Assembly: GCF_023159225.1 (NCBI RefSeq)
Contig: NC_063174.1
Span: forward strand, 38,289,691-38,353,690
Direction of reading: 5' to 3'
Length of the DNA: 64,000 nt
Source of the DNA: Perognathus longimembris pacificus
Lineage: Eukaryota; Chordata; Mammalia; Rodentia; Heteromyidae
Positions 1 through 12,344 of this stretch are shown piece after piece. The position numbers and the translations under genes were made by a program. Under the pieces are notes generated by a model. That model did no database searches. It was not told the DNA's origin and saw nothing but the letters and a program-made list of their open reading frames with translations. The stretch's first letter is position 1, and each line of letters starts with the position of its first letter.

Positions 1-132
1 TTACTGTGCATCTTCTTGGGTATCTTATTTGATGCCGCCAGTCCTCGCTTTCCCTTTGTCACAATGATGATGAGAATGCATACTTCACAAGACTGTAATG
101 AGAGGTGTGATAATGAAGGTTAACAATACCAC

Positions 133-260
133 AGCCAGGCATGGTGTCACACACCTGAAGTCCCAGCTAATTAGACTGAGATAGGAAGATCGCTTGAATG
201 TAGGAGTTCAAGGCTAGCCTCGGCAACACAGTGAGGCCCCATCTCAAACCTGGTACAAAA
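133..260 (+). repeat. Old B1-like SINE
   Basis: B1/Alu-like monomer with the typical opening (ggcatggtgtcacacacctg), an internal gaggatcgcttgaa-like block and an ending like cagtgaggccccatctcaaa. It is diverged and lies in the TTC9 intron. Confidence 0.7.
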
Positions 261-282
261 CTGATATTCAGAAATGCAGTTT

Positions 283-700
283 GGCCCAGCACTGGTGGCT
301 CACACCTGTAATCCCAGCTACTCAGTATGGTTTGAGGACAGCCTGTGAGTAAAGTTCATGCAACCTGCACCCTCCCACCCCACCCCCCATCTCAACAGCC
401 AAACACAGTAGCATGCACCTGTTTCCCCTAGTTACACACAGGCTAAAATAAGGCTGAAGTTCCTGACCAGCTTAGGCAAAAAACAATTTTCAAGACCCTA
501 TCTCAACAGAAAAAGCTGGGTGTTGGGGTGCATACCTATCATTCCTGATATGGTAGAAAATAAAAATAGGAGAAATGTGATCCAGTCCAACCTGTCTCAA
601 AAATAACCTGGGCTAAAGGGAATGGGTGCATGGCTCATGTGGTAGAGTGCCTGCCTACCAAGATCAAATTCCTCGGCATCATAACAAAGAGAAAGAAAGA
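283..700 (+). repeat. Composite SINE: B1-like units plus ID-like tail
   Basis: A B1-like start at 283-345 is followed by further B1-like blocks at 400-600 that end in tctcaaaaataa, then an ID-like unit (gtagagtgcctgcctacca) at 640-680 and an A-rich tail with gaaagaaa. The same order (B1-like, B1-like, ID-like) occurs at 11297-11610, so it looks like one trimeric SINE design rather than chance neighbours. Confidence 0.55.
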
Positions 701-998
701 AATAGAATGAATAGAATAAAATTCATTTCTTTCAGCTGAGACATGAGAAGTAGAGAAGTTGGTCATTTGCCTGAGGATAATCTCCAAATCTCAGTTAACT
801 AGGCTGATTGGGGGAGCCCACTAAGATTACTGTTGCATAGAGAGAGGGGAGAAATCCTCTCCTCTCCCTCTGTCTGCCTCCTTAGCATTTGCTAAGGCTG
901 GTGAATAAAGAAAGAGACTAGTCCCTGGCGGCCCACCATGCAAAGACAGAAGGGCCTGAGGTTGAGCATGTGTGAAGCCGAGCTGGGCCTGCACCTGA

Positions 999-1139
<141 letters not shown>

Positions 1140-2260
1140 CCAGGAAGCCTCTCCGGAGCTGCACCTATGCCTGACTGGGGACTCCAGGCCCCCCTCCCAC
1201 CCCTTGGGTGGAGAGCCTCACCCTGGGTTCTATCCCTCTGTTCCCACTTTTTCAGGCACCTCTTCTTCCTCCTGTTGCTCCCCAACACTGTGTCTACTCC
1301 CAGTGTGAAAAGAAGGTGAGAGGCTGACTGGAAGGTGGTGCTGCCCAGACATGGAGCCATCTTCTTCTGTAGTAGGTCAGCAGCTGAGCCAGGCCTCGTT
1401 TCTCTTGGGGTGGCTGGGGAGGAGTCTCACAGGCTTGGGATGGAAATGGGCCCTGGACTTGGGCCAGTGCTTCTGACAAACAGCACACACAGTGCCCACG
1501 GACTGGATCCTTCGACACCCTCCTGACACACCAGAGCATCTTAAGGCAACCGGAACACATCCAGGGATGAGACAAACAACCTGAAGTGTGGATGAAGCCA
1601 ACATAGAGACTATGAATTTGTACACTGGAGTCGTCCCCCCAACCCCACTCTCCTGAGTCACCTTAGCCCCTGCCATCCCCTCCCTCACGTGGCTTGGCTT
1701 GTGCTTTCTTCTCTCCCTCTCAGGGATCTGAGTCTCTGCCAGGATTCACATGCCATCAAGGCCCACTCTGAGGCCCTCTGGTGACCACACATACCATTCC
1801 CCGCCTCCAGCCAGCAGGCAGCAGGGACAGCTCAAGGCTGGGCCAAGGGTTGGGGCAGGGCAGGCAATGTAGGAGATGGGGATGGGGAGATGGTGCCGAA
1901 GGCTAGGACACAGAACTGTGGAGCACTTAATATACATAAGAAGAAATCCACAGGCAGCAATTCCTATCATTTCTGTTGGAAGCAATCCACTCCTGCACCT
2001 CAGTCCGAGCTGCTTGTAGTCAGGCAGGACGTGGTTTCTCCCAAAGCCATCTGCCTTTTGTCCAGCTCTGTACGCCATGTCAGCTGCAGCCTTTGTCCTG
2101 TAAAGAGCAGGCTGAAACTGTGGAGACCAGCCCCAGGGCTTGGCTGTGTGGAAACTTGTATAGCTTCTTCATGATCACATTAGCTGAACTTAATATCTAG
2201 CCCATAGAATGTATTCAACAAATATTTGTTGAATGAATAAACTATGACTGCAGACTGACT
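1140..2260 (+). other. TTC9: TTC9 3' UTR, proximal part (end uncertain)
   Basis: Non-coding sequence directly after the TTC9 stop. The first AATAAA on this strand is at 2236-2241, but it sits in an L2-like 3' end (aatatttgttgaatgaataa), so it may be fortuitous. Another AATAAA lies near 4540. TTC9 mRNAs are known to have a long 3' UTR, so the real end could be several kb further on. Nothing else is recognised at 1140-2185. Confidence 0.4.
2190..2250 (+). repeat. L2-like LINE 3' end
   Basis: The phrase catagaatgtattcaacaaa followed by tatttgttgaatgaataa is the hallmark of an L2 3' terminus. Only this short end is recognisable. Confidence 0.55.
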
Positions 2261-2599
2261 TTCCTGCCTTAAACTAATTTTATCCCAGCCTAGTCTCCTG
2301 TTATCTAGCCTTTCTCGTGCTATGCCATGTTGCTTCAGTCAAATAAGAAACAGTTTCTGAGGGCTCACCCATTGTAGTGCAATATACTGTGGGACATGTG
2401 ATATAGTCCCAATTTTTGTGGAGATGAAGAAGTTGAGACCTGCTTATGAGATTATTACCAATGACATCGCTAATTTATATGATGCTTAAACATTTTCCAA
2501 GCACTTTCATGTATTTTTCGTGTGGTTAGTGACACAATATTGTATAAAACTAAGATATAAGCAGATGCAATAATGTTCATAGGATTTATTAAATGCACT

Positions 2600-2805
2600 A
2601 TCTTCAGATCTTTACATGGACACTCTCATTTCTTTCATATGATGACTCTGTGAGATGCTATTTCTATGTGATAGAGAAGAATGTGGAAAAACCAGGAAAA
2701 TTAACAGGTTGCATGGCCTTAAGCATGGCCTTAAAGGACATAGCTAGGACTTGAACCAGATCTAACTCTGGAGCTCTAGTCAGTAACTGTGCTGTCTGTG
2801 GCGCT
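2600..2805 (-). repeat. MIR-family SINE
   Basis: Antisense MIR pattern in order: ctctcatttctttcatatga, a gatgctattt block, agaatgtggaaaaacc (the "tgaggaaactgag" position), catagctaggacttgaacca, ctctggagctctagtcagta and gtgctgtctg. Confidence 0.65.
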
Positions 2806-2819
2806 CTCTCTTCCCCCCC

Positions 2820-2821
<2 letters not shown>

Positions 2822-2863
<42 letters not shown>
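2822..2863. repeat. (CA)n microsatellite
   Basis: About 21 uninterrupted CA units, followed by an imperfect catacatatatgtgcgtgtg stretch. Confidence 0.95.
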
Positions 2864-2865
<2 letters not shown>

Positions 2866-3089
2866 ATACACATACATATATGTGCGTGTGTGTGTTATAC
2901 TAGGAAGTCACAGCTGTTTGAGAGCACCATACTATGCATTAAGTTGAGAAATGTTCACCATCAATGGTGCTACATGGGCCTCCTCTTATATTTACCCAAG
3001 GCAGAAAAGAACCAGAGATCAGAATCCCTCTGGCTAGAGCAGTGACCATCCAAGAGGAAACAGCTGACACTCAGAATGATTTCAGTCAG

Positions 3090-3303
3090 TCTGGGAATAT
3101 GGCCTAGTGGTAAAGTCCTCGCCTCGTATACATGAAGTCGTGGGTTCAATTCCCCAAGCACCACATATATAGAAAAAGCCAGAAGTGGCACTGTGGCTCA
3201 AGAGGCAGAGTGCTAGCCTTGAGCAAAAAGAAGCCAGGGACAGTGCTCAGGCCCTGAGTTCAAGCCCCAGGACTGGCAACAAAAACAAACAACAACAACA
3301 AAA
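3090..3303 (+). repeat. SINE-A (ID-like head plus tRNA-like tail)
   Basis: The head reads tctgggaatatggcctagtg and reaches the box-B-like gggttcaattcccc; the second module runs from gtggctcaagaggcagagtg to gagttcaagccccaggactg and ends in (AAC)n. It is flanked by near-identical target-site duplications, agaatgatttcagt at about 3073 and agaatgattttagt at about 3305, so both ends are well defined. Confidence 0.9.
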
Positions 3304-3309
3304 AGAATG

Positions 3310-4570
3310 ATTTTAGTGTATTACCTGTTATAGTTGCTGATGGGACCAGAACAGAGTTGAACAACCTACCTAGTATTCCACCCTGCCCCGGCAGTGGAAA
3401 AGGACCACAATTACAAGTATGGGCGAAAAGGAGACCCAGAGTTAATTATGGGTTATTTGTTTAGGCAGAAGCTCTGCCATTACAAGATCCAATAACAGCA
3501 GGGGCCCACAAGCCAGCAGCACAGGTTATACATATATAGCTCCCTAAGCACTCTAAATGGGAACTTCAAGAAGGTGCTAGAACTACCCAGTGGGTCACAA
3601 TGACTCACCTCTGAAGAAGAGCAAAAGGAAAAAGCCATTCCAGCTGCCAAATTACCTGTTCCTATTCTCTCACTCCTGCCACAGGCCTAGCATAGGACTG
3701 TTTGCAAAACTACCCCATTCCTAAGCCTCCAGCCCAGAAAGTATGCAAGTTGACAAACCGTTAGGAACTAAAGGATGAAAATGAGGTCAGAGGAGGCCTG
3801 CAGAACCAGATCAAACTGGCAGGGTCTTCCTTTGATTTCATGCATCATGAAGGACTCTGCGTGAGTATTCCCAACATGGAAACAAGAGAGAAGTCTTGCT
3901 TGATGGACTGAGCTGGAGTGGAGCTGGACAGATGGGGATAAGACTGTCACCATCCCAAGGGGAAAGCCTGGACCTCAGATGTAGGTGAGGACAACCTCTT
4001 GGAACCTCCTAGAACAAGTGTATAGGTCATTAGCTTGTCTGTTGACTTAGATACACATGCTTATTGGAATTCCATTCACTGTGACCCAAATATCAATAAT
4101 CCTCCCCACAAAAGAAGCTGCCTGAGATAGCAATTAATGTTTGGGTCTAGCAGGTTTGAATTTTACTGAGCATATGTCCAACGGATACTTTAGAGAGCTG
4201 TTTACTAGCTCTGTTTACTTTTCCAAGTCTTTGACTTCCTTCACTTCTTCCATCCTAAAAAAAGGGGACTAAGATTTAATTACACACTTTATAGCTGTCA
4301 CTGGTGAACTATGTAAGGGGAACACTAATCATGGATCTGACCTGCATTGTCATCTTCTGCCTGGATTTTTATGATAGACTCTTTTGCGGGGGTGGTGGAA
4401 ACCCATACATTTTGTCTAATTATGAAAGCTTCGTGTGTGTACTGTAATTGGAGTGGGAGACAAAATTCAACCCATCATCCTACCACCCAAGATAGCAGAG
4501 TTTTATCTTTTTTGGTATATCTTTCAGTTCTTTTTTTTAATAAATGTATACATACATGCATAGTTTTTCT
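3310..4570. other. Unique non-coding DNA, no gene recognised
   Basis: No splice-flanked coding segment and no recognisable repeat apart from short A/T runs. It could still be part of a long TTC9 3' UTR. Confidence 0.5.
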
Positions 4571-4574
4571 TTTA

Positions 4575-4601
4575 TGTGGTGGTGGTGGTGGTGGTGGTGG
4601 T

Positions 4602-4638
<37 letters not shown>
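4575..4638. repeat. (GTG)n followed by (GT)n
   Basis: About ten GTG units pass directly into about 17 GT units. Together they abut the 3' end of an antisense SINE-B, so they probably grew from that SINE's tail. Confidence 0.95.
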
Positions 4639-4639
<1 letters not shown>

Positions 4640-4862
4640 TACTTGTACTGAGGCTTGAACTCAGGACATCATGCTCTCACTTGGCTTTCTTGCTCAAGGC
4701 TGGTGCTCTACCATTTAAGCCACACATCCACTTACAGCTTTTTAGTGATGAATTAGAGATAAAAGACTCATAGACTTTTCTGCCCAGCTAGCTTTGAACC
4801 ACGATCCTCAGATCATAGCCTCCTGAGTAGCTAGGATTACAGGAATGAACCAGGAGCACATA
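4640..4862 (-). repeat. SINE-B (B1 head plus tRNA-like tail)
   Basis: On the + strand the order is tail first: tgaggcttgaactcagga, tgctcaaggctggtgctcta, a gatgaattagagataaaaga linker, then the B1 head ending tcctgagtagctaggattac. It is moderately diverged. Confidence 0.85.
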
Positions 4863-5849
4863 ACAGGTTTACTTTGTTTCTAATGGAAAACTGGGCCATA
4901 CTGCACATCTTCTTTATCCACTTTTCAAAATGTGTGGTTATATATTAGAATATAAATATGTAAACAGATTAAATATTCAAGAGTACAAAAAGCATTCTAG
5001 TCAGAATTAATTCTTCTCCACTCTCTGCCAATATCTACTTCCCCTCTAATTTCACAGATAAACATTTTCAAACCATATATATGTGTACATATATACATAT
5101 ATGTTCTTTGATCACACAAAAAAGTAACATAGCAGACATGTTTTTGTTTTTCCTTTTACTTCATTGAGTATATGAAGAATGTTTTCCTCATGTCTTTCAA
5201 ACATTACCAAAAGCACCTTCGTTATGTATGGATAGACCCTCATTTTGCAGTGAGTCTCCAAATAGGGATGATTCCATTAATCCCCAATCTCTATTGTTGG
5301 TAGTAGCATACCTTCCTGCCACTGAGTTTTGTACCTTTAGGTTTCCTTAGGATTTAATCCAAGAAGGAAATTACTCAATTATTTTTAAGGATTTTGATAT
5401 GTGTTGCCAACTGACACCCTTCCCCCAACCCCAAGAGTTTGTCCCAAGCATGGTCCTACTGGCAGTCTCTAGAGTATCTATTCCTAGGGCCACTACTATC
5501 ACTGTAAGTTATCACTTAACAAACCTTGTACAATTTGGTAGGCAAAATAATTGTGTGTCAATGTTATTTTAACTTTCTTTGGTTGTTAGTGAATAACATT
5601 CTCATATACTTATTGACCCTCTGTACTTCTATCTTTGCAAATTTTTGTTTATTTGATATTGATATGTTTCTCTTTCTTACCAATTGTAATTGCAAGAATA
5701 TTACTTTTGTCAAGAAATGCTGCCAATATGCTTTCCAAGTGCTTTGCTTTCAAATTTTGTTTATGGTGCTTTTGGATATACATAAATTCTGAATACCATA
5801 ATTCATTTGTTCCTCTATAGCCAGCTTTTCCTGCCTACTGTTTATCATC

Positions 5850-6390
5850 TTATTTCTGTCAGAGTGGCTCTTCTTAAATATAATTTTATCATGGGTTTCA
5901 CAGCTTTAAAAGTTTTGTAGTTGATCATCACTTTTAGGATAAAGAGCAAAACGTGTATGTGACATAGTACACAAGGTCTTTCATGCATTTTCTCCCTCTG
6001 GCTCCGTACCCCTCTTTCCAAGGCACTTCCCATTCTACTGTGGCATAGACTGGAACCATTGTGCTGGGGCTGTGGAATTTTCCATGCTGAGCCTTCTGCC
6101 TCCATGTCTATTCCTTATCCTGCCACCTTCTCTTTGACTTAATAAGTCTTGGCCCAGGATCACAGCTTCAAAGACATGGCCTATGCTCCTAAAGCAACCC
6201 AATCCTACCTCTGTCCAGCATTTGCTACAACTAATTGTAGTTTTCTATTTACATCCATCTCTGCCACCACCACCTGGATATTCCTCGAGAGATGACAGCC
6301 AAATGGTCTAGCACAGTGCCTGTGCATTATGGATGCTCAAAAGCTCTTGAATATTGAGCTAAACTAAAATGGATAAATAATGGATTCAGT
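5850..6390 (+). repeat. L2 LINE 3' region
   Basis: Shows the L2 ORF2-end and 3' UTR order: gtttcacagctttaaaagtt, cacttttaggataaagagca, caaggtctttcatgcat, then cacagtgcctgtgcattatg and ctcaaaagctcttgaat near the end. The 986 bases before it (4864-5849) hold only AT-rich DNA with a short (TA/CA) patch near 5080. Confidence 0.6.
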
Positions 6391-6780
6391 GGCAAACCCA
6401 GGACTGGACTAGATCTGTGCTTCTGGGAAATGAAGGTGTCCTGAGAGACTTAGGTCAGGAGAGGAGGCATGCGCTCCAGGCCTGTGCCTTCTAATATATC
6501 ACCACTGCAATGAGCTTTTTAAAACAGACCCTCTCAGCCACTACCTCAGATGTGATGAGTCCAACTTACAGCTTGCTAGAGACACTACCATGTTTAGAAC
6601 ATTCGAGAGTGCTTCCGATGACCACGTGTGGTCAGTGTCACTGCTGCAGAGACTAGCATTGCTTCACTCCACCATTTCAAATCAGGTGGTAGATAGATGA
6701 ATACCAGCTTGAATACCAGCTTGGACACAGCTAGGAGATCTTAGCTGTGTGCCTCCGGGAAAGCTGTTTGTTTATTTATT

Positions 6781-7012
6781 TTTGTCAGTTCTGGGGCTTG
6801 AGCTCTGGGCCTAGGCAAAATCCCTGAGATTTTGTGCTCAAGACTTGACCTCTACTACTTGAGCTACAGCTCTACCTCTGGCTTTTTTGGTAGTTTTAGT
6901 GGAGATAAGACTCATGGACTTTCCTGCCTAGGTTGGCTTTGAACCACAATCTTCAGATTTCAACCTCTTGAGTAGCTAGGATTATAGGCATGAGCCACCG
7001 GTGCCTGGCCTG
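6781..7012 (-). repeat. SINE-B
   Basis: Antisense copy running from gtcagttctggggcttgagc to gcatgagccaccggtgcctg, with the diagnostic linker gtggagataagactcatgga. About 230 bp, so close to full length. Confidence 0.85.
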
Positions 7013-7368
7013 TCCAATTTTTTTTTTACCTAGTTTTCCTAAACTACACATGGAGATGTGGTGGTTCTTAAAAGAGAATTGAGAGGGGTAAGAAATAGTC
7101 ATCTCTTTACTCAGTTCCCACTACAGAGTATCCATCAGATATTCATCTCTTTCCCCCTCCCTCCTCAGCCTCATTTTCCTCTTTGATGGTGTGGTTGCTA
7201 CATGTTTGCCTCCCTCTTTCTATACGCCATACTCCAGAAGAGAAAGGCCTTCCCGCAAGCCCTTTGATATCTCTCTGATCCCCAGGCATAGCTGAGGCTC
7301 TACAGCTCTACAGTAGTTCATGGAAATAACTCTGATGGATTCCAGAATCAACAGTTTTCTAATCATTA

Positions 7369-7444
7369 ACACACACACACACACATACACATGCATACAC
7401 ACACACACATACACATGCATACACACACACACACACACACACAC
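7369..7444. repeat. (CA)n with ATGCAT interruptions
   Basis: CA runs broken twice by the same tacacatgcatac unit, suggesting an internal duplication of about 26 bp within the microsatellite. Confidence 0.9.
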
Positions 7445-7974
7445 AATTTGCTTCCTAACAGTCCACAGCCAGCAGCCTCTGAGTTGCAAGGAGAAAGCAT
7501 TGTCAGGAACTAAAGTGTTCATTTCCCATTCTCCTTTCAGTGCTCTTGATAGCCTCATCAGGAAAGCTAAGAATGGTGGGAATGGAGGTGAGGTTAACTA
7601 GCTGATGGACAGCTGCTCGGATTAAGATACCCCACATCCTGTTCCCAGTGCCCACACCAGCCCAGGGTAGGCAGAAGAGACAAGGAAAATGCATGCAGTC
7701 CATCAGGCACAACAGAGTTCAAATTACCAAGGCAGCATGAAATGGACTGAAATTAGATTCTATTAAAAACCACACTCAGCGAGGCCTTGGGCTATTAATA
7801 TTTGCTAAGACATGGAGGAAGGAGAGAAGGCGGAGGCCCCTGAAAAAGGTTGGGAGATCACAGCTGCTGGTGGATTGCTTGCCTGGAAGGAAGCCTACAT
7901 GTGAAACCTAGGCTTGCCCTGTTTCTGAAGTCTCACAGACTACAAGGGCAGACGTGAGTATAAAGCCCAACAGT

Positions 7975-8130
7975 TCTCCTCTTGTCCTACAGATGAGGGA
8001 TCAATCTAGCAGTTAATGACTTATTCAAAGTCATGCAGCTTGTATGTAAGTAACAAAGACCAAACCTGAACTTGGGCCAGTTTCCTAACAGCACTTAGTA
8101 TTTCTTTCCACTGAATTGAAACACATAAAA
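7975..8130 (-). repeat. MIR-family SINE
   Basis: Antisense MIR core: ctacagatgagggatcaatc, cttattcaaagtcatgcagc, accaaacctgaacttgggcc. Confidence 0.6.
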
Positions 8131-8835
8131 CACCCAAGAGAAATTGTGCTCTAGAGAAAGAACATTGTCCTAGTTTATTTATTCCTTCATTGCAGTCACT
8201 TCAGTGGTTAACATGATATCCTCTACACAAGAGGCTTACAGTTTACGTGGGGAAAAAAGAAAAGAAAACAAAATAGGCTGTGTCAATTCTATGTAGGAAA
8301 TGTTACCAAAACACCCTGTGCACACAGATGGGAGCTACAATAATCAAGATGGTATATTGGCACCAAGATAAGCCATAGGTCAGCAGAATAGACACTTAAG
8401 TCCAAAAATAAGACCTTGCATTTACAGTAAATTGTTTTCTTACAAAGGAATCAAGACAATTCAATGAAGGAGAAAAGAGTCTTTTCAATAAAGGGTATTG
8501 CGTCAGCTGGGTAGCCATGCACCAAATAATGAATTTCAAGCCTCTGCTCAGAATCTATACAAAACACACTCAAGTAGATTAAAGGCATAAAATGTAAGAA
8601 CTAAAATTATAAAATCCTTCATGGTTAGAATGAGGTTTTGGTTCCTAAATATGATACCAATGCCTAAACAACAAAGAAAAAATAATGACAAACCACTCCG
8701 TACCTATGATATTAAAATTGAACGTCTAAGGATACTTTCAAGAAAGGACAGCCTACAGAAGGGAGGAAAGTCCCAGTTGTGTGCCTGATAAAGGAGCTGT
8801 AACGAGCATTAAAACATCTATTCAAATGCAGTACT

Positions 8836-9050
8836 AAGCCAGGCACCTGTAATCCTAGCTACTCAGGAGACTGAGATCTGAGGATGGAAGCCAGCCTAGG
8901 CAGGAAAGTCTGTGAAACTCTTATCTCCAATGAATCACCAGAAAGCCAGAAGTAGAGACGTAACTCAAGAAGTAAAGCCTTAAGCAAAAAAGATCAAGGA
9001 TAGCACCTAATCTCTGAGTTCAAGCCCCAGGAATAGCAAAAACAAAAACA
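8836..9050 (+). repeat. SINE-B inside the old LINE-1
   Basis: Sense copy from gccaggcacctgtaatccta to gagttcaagccccaggaata with an (AAAAAC)n tail. It lacks part of the B1 start. Confidence 0.85.
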
Positions 9051-9472
9051 CAATTCAGTAATAAAAAAAGATAACCCAATTTTTAAAGGAACAAAAAAAT
9101 CTGAATAGACATACTCCAAGGAAGATAGACAAATACCAAGAAGTACATTAACCTGATCAATATCATTAGCCATAAGAAGAAATGCAAAGTAAAACCCACA
9201 ATGAGTTACCATTTCATACCCATTAGAATAGTTATTATCAAATAGTTACAAGGGCTGTTGATGATGCAGAGAAACTGAAACCCTCCTACACAGGGTTGGT
9301 AGTAACACAACATGGTACACTTCCTCAGACAGTTAATTAGTCACCCTATGATCCAGCAATGCCACTCCTAATTATTTACCTAAGAGACCTGAATACCTAT
9401 GTCCACACAAACTCCTACACACTAACATTCATAGGAACATGATTCATAATGATAAAAAAGTGGAAACAAGGG

Positions 9473-9680
9473 GCTGGGGATATGGCCTAGTGGCAAGAGT
9501 GCCTGCTTCATATACATGAGGCCCTGGGTTCAATTCCCCAGCACCACATATACAGAAAATGGCCAGAAGTGGTGCTGTGGCTCAAGTGGCAGAGTGCTAG
9601 CCTTGAGCAAAAAGAAGCCAGGGACAGTGCTCAGGCCCTGAGTCCAAGGCCCAGGACTGGCCAAAAAAAAAAAAAAAAAA
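9473..9680 (+). repeat. SINE-A inside the old LINE-1, with target-site duplication
   Basis: Near-consensus copy from ggctggggatatggcctagt to ccaggactggcc plus poly-A. The flanks repeat aaaagtggaaaca on both sides, and removing the SINE restores a continuous L1 sequence. Confidence 0.92.
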
Positions 9681-10139
9681 AGTGGAAACAGCTCAAATGT
9701 CCAACAACTGACATATGGATAAATCAATTATGATATATTCATACAAAACATTACACACAATAAAAAGAAATGAATTGCTGACACACACTATAAATCTTGA
9801 AAATATTATAAAAGAAGCCAGTTATGAAGTATAAGTCTGTTATATAAAATGTCAAGAATAGGCAAATTCTTGAAACAGGAAGTGTATTAGTGGTTGCCTA
9901 GAGGAAGGATTCTCCAGGAACTGGAATGAATGGGAAGTGATGGTTAAGGGGGACCAACTTTCCTGTTGATGAAATACCCTAAAATTAATTGTGGTGATGA
10001 TGGATAAACAAACAACTCTCTGAATACATTAAAAGCCATATATAATATATATTTTAAGTGGGTATATCATATGATGATAAAACTTTACTTGGCCCTACTT
10101 CATCATATAATGACTATAACAACTATATAGCATACATTC

Positions 10140-10260
10140 TTTGTTTCATAACATTGTATAATTTATCCTTTCAGCACATCTCCTGAACTAGCCTATTGCA
10201 ATTGCTCATGAGTCATGTGTGACTAGTGGCTACCTCATTGGACAGCAAAATGGTGGAGCT
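10140..10260 (+). repeat. Possible hAT-type DNA transposon fragment
   Basis: gagtcatgtgtgactagtgg and ctacctcattggacagc resemble the terminal part of MER/Charlie-type elements that end in "tggctaccatattggacagc". Subfamily not determined. Confidence 0.35.
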
Positions 10261-10499
10261 TCAAAGAAGGTCCTATGAAGACTAAGCAGGCACTGGATTG
10301 GTGGAACTTTAATCCTGCTCCTTTATGGAGTTTCCAGAGTCCTTATACCTGACCCTTCTGCAGAGCTACCCCAGAGTCAAGACAGCATCAAGGAAGAAGA
10401 AGGCTCTGCTCTGTTGGCTTCCACTTATGACCCCATGCTGGCCACATATCCTTTATCAAGGCCACTTCAAGCTTCAACACTGGGGAACTAGTGTGTCTC

Positions 10500-10675
10500 A
10501 TTTATGAAAATAAGGATTACAATAGTGCCATTGTCACAGTTACAGTGAGGATTAATCATGAAAAACTTTGAATGGCATTTTTTTTACAGTTAGCTGACTA
10601 TTAGACAATAATAAAAGCATAATTATTTTGTCTCCCACTTTTGGCAAAGTGCCTGGAACATAGTAAATTCTCAGG
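10500..10675 (+). repeat. Possible MIR/L2 relic
   Basis: gaaaataaggattacaatag, acagtgaggattaatcatga and gtgcctggaacatagtaaat follow MIR sense order, but the middle is poorly conserved. Confidence 0.4.
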
Positions 10676-11061
10676 AAACCATGTCCACACTGGAAGCCTT
10701 ATAAAACTCCCAACACTGTGTTCTCTAACTGCCCCTCGACTGCTTCCACGAATCCTGTCTCAAAAGCAGATCACTCTGTTTTCAGATAGTTCTTGTTGGA
10801 AATGCATTGTTACATGGGGCTGGAATCTGCCACTTGCTTCTATTTGCAGCCAGCCTTTGGCCCTATTCAGAGCAAGATAATTCCTCAGCAAAACCTGTTC
10901 CAACATTTGTTGTTACAACTGCCATGGGAGTGCTCTATTTTCTCAGTCTGTATCTCCTTCCACCTTTCTAAGGTTGTTCAGCCCTTAACTTTACTTTTCA
11001 GTCTATTATTTGTCCCTCTTATAATGTGGTACACTGATGCTAGGCATGATTAGGGGTTTTA

Positions 11062-11296
11062 TTGTTGTTGTCAGTCGAGGGGAGGGGGCTTGAACTCCGG
11101 TGCTATCCCTGAGCTTTTATGCTCAAGGGATAGCTCTCTGCCACTTTGAGTTACAGTACCATTTCTGGTTTGCTAGTGATTCATTGGAGATAAGAGTCTC
11201 ATGGGCTTTCCTGCTTGGCCTGGCTTTGAACTGTGATCCTCAGATCTCAGACTCTTGTGTAGCTAGGATTATGGGCATGAGCCACAGGCACCCAGC
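11062..11296 (-). repeat. SINE-B
   Basis: Antisense copy from gtcagtcgaggggagggggc to gcatgagccacaggcaccca, with linker attggagataagagtctcat. It abuts the next SINE directly. Confidence 0.85.
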
Positions 11297-11610
11297 AGCC
11301 TGGTTGTGTGAAGCCTGTAACATTAGCTACTTGGGAGGCAGAGATGAAGGATTGAAGTTTAAGATCAGCCCAGGCAAAAAGAAGTTGGCAAGACTACATT
11401 TCAACCAATGGATGGGCCTAGTGGATCCAATCTGTACCACTACAGAAATACAAAATAGGAGGATTGCAGTTCAGGCTGGCCCTGACATAAAGGAAGACTC
11501 TATCTCAAAAATAAGGCAGAAAGGCCTAGAGGCATGGTTCAGTGCTAGAGTGCCTGTCTAGCAAGCACAAAGCCTTGATTTAAATTCTCAGTACCATAAA
11601 AAAAAAATGT
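11297..11610 (+). repeat. Trimeric older SINE (B1-like, B1-like, ID-like)
   Basis: First B1-like unit at 11297-11405, second B1-like block with caaaataggaggattgcagt and ctctatctcaaaaataaggc at 11445-11520, then an ID-like unit tggttcagtgctagagtgcc ending in poly-A. Same architecture as 283-700 and, reversed, 23205-23500. Confidence 0.55.
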
Positions 11611-12135
11611 GGCATACTGAATCATCTCCTGACATTTGGATTATGTGAGCACCTAGCTATTTTTTTTTCACCAGAGAATTCCAATTAGCTTGTAATACAT
11701 TATAGCCCTATCTTACACTTGTACCACTGACCTTCCAAAATTCCATGTAATGAGATATTATTATGTACATCAGGCCCCTCTCCTTATCCATGGTTTTATT
11801 TTCTGTGATTCCAGTTACCTATAGCCAACTGTGATCTGAAAATATTAATTGGAAAATTCCAGAAAAAAGCAATTCATAAGTTTAAATTGTGCACTGTTCT
11901 GAGTAGTGTGATGAAATCTCACACAGTCCTAGGGTGTGAGTCACCCCTTTGTCTAATGTGTCCATACTGACTATTCTTCCCACTCTTTAGTCATTAGTAG
12001 CTAAGGCCACATCAAAGTGCTTGTGTTCAAGTAGCCCTTATTGTACTTAATAATGGCCCCACCCTGAGGAGCAGAAGTATTTCTACAGTATGCATAAGAA
12101 AAAGCATCATACATAGACTTTGTTTGTTTGGTTTT

Positions 12136-12340
12136 GGTTTTTTTTTTGCCAGTCCTGGGGCTTGAACTCAGGGCCTGAGCACTATCTCTGGCTTCTTTTT
12201 GCTCAAGGCTAGTAGTACTCTACCACTTGAGCCACAGTGCCATTTCCAGCTTTTTCTATATACGTGGTGCTGAGGAATCGAACCCAGGGCTTCAGGTATA
12301 TGAGATGAGCACTTTACCACTAGGCCATATTCCCAGCCCA
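12136..12340 (-). repeat. SINE-A, first of a tandem pair
   Basis: Antisense copy from gccagtcctggggcttgaac to ctaggccatattcccagccc. It lies head to tail with the next copy, separated by about a dozen bases. Confidence 0.9.
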
Positions 12341-12344
12341 TACA

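Larger units (their letters stand above)
8330..10050 (+). repeat. Old LINE-1 (ORF2 3' part), interrupted by two SINEs
   Basis: Recognisable ancient L1 ORF2 segments: gtatattggcaccaagataa and agaatagacacttaagtcca (8350-8410), cttttcaataaagggtattg (8483), then cctatgatccagcaatgcca (9345) and gtccaacaactgacatatgg (9700). Many stops and frameshifts show it is dead. It was later interrupted by SINE-B at 8836-9050 and SINE-A at 9473-9680. Confidence 0.75.

Noticed and set aside
2236..2241. AATAAA taken as the definite end of TTC9
   Set aside because: The signal is part of an L2-like 3' end, so it may be accidental; listed only as a candidate.
11100..11561. 153-codon + strand frame
   Set aside because: Runs entirely through a SINE-B and a neighbouring trimeric SINE; it is a chance frame in repeats.
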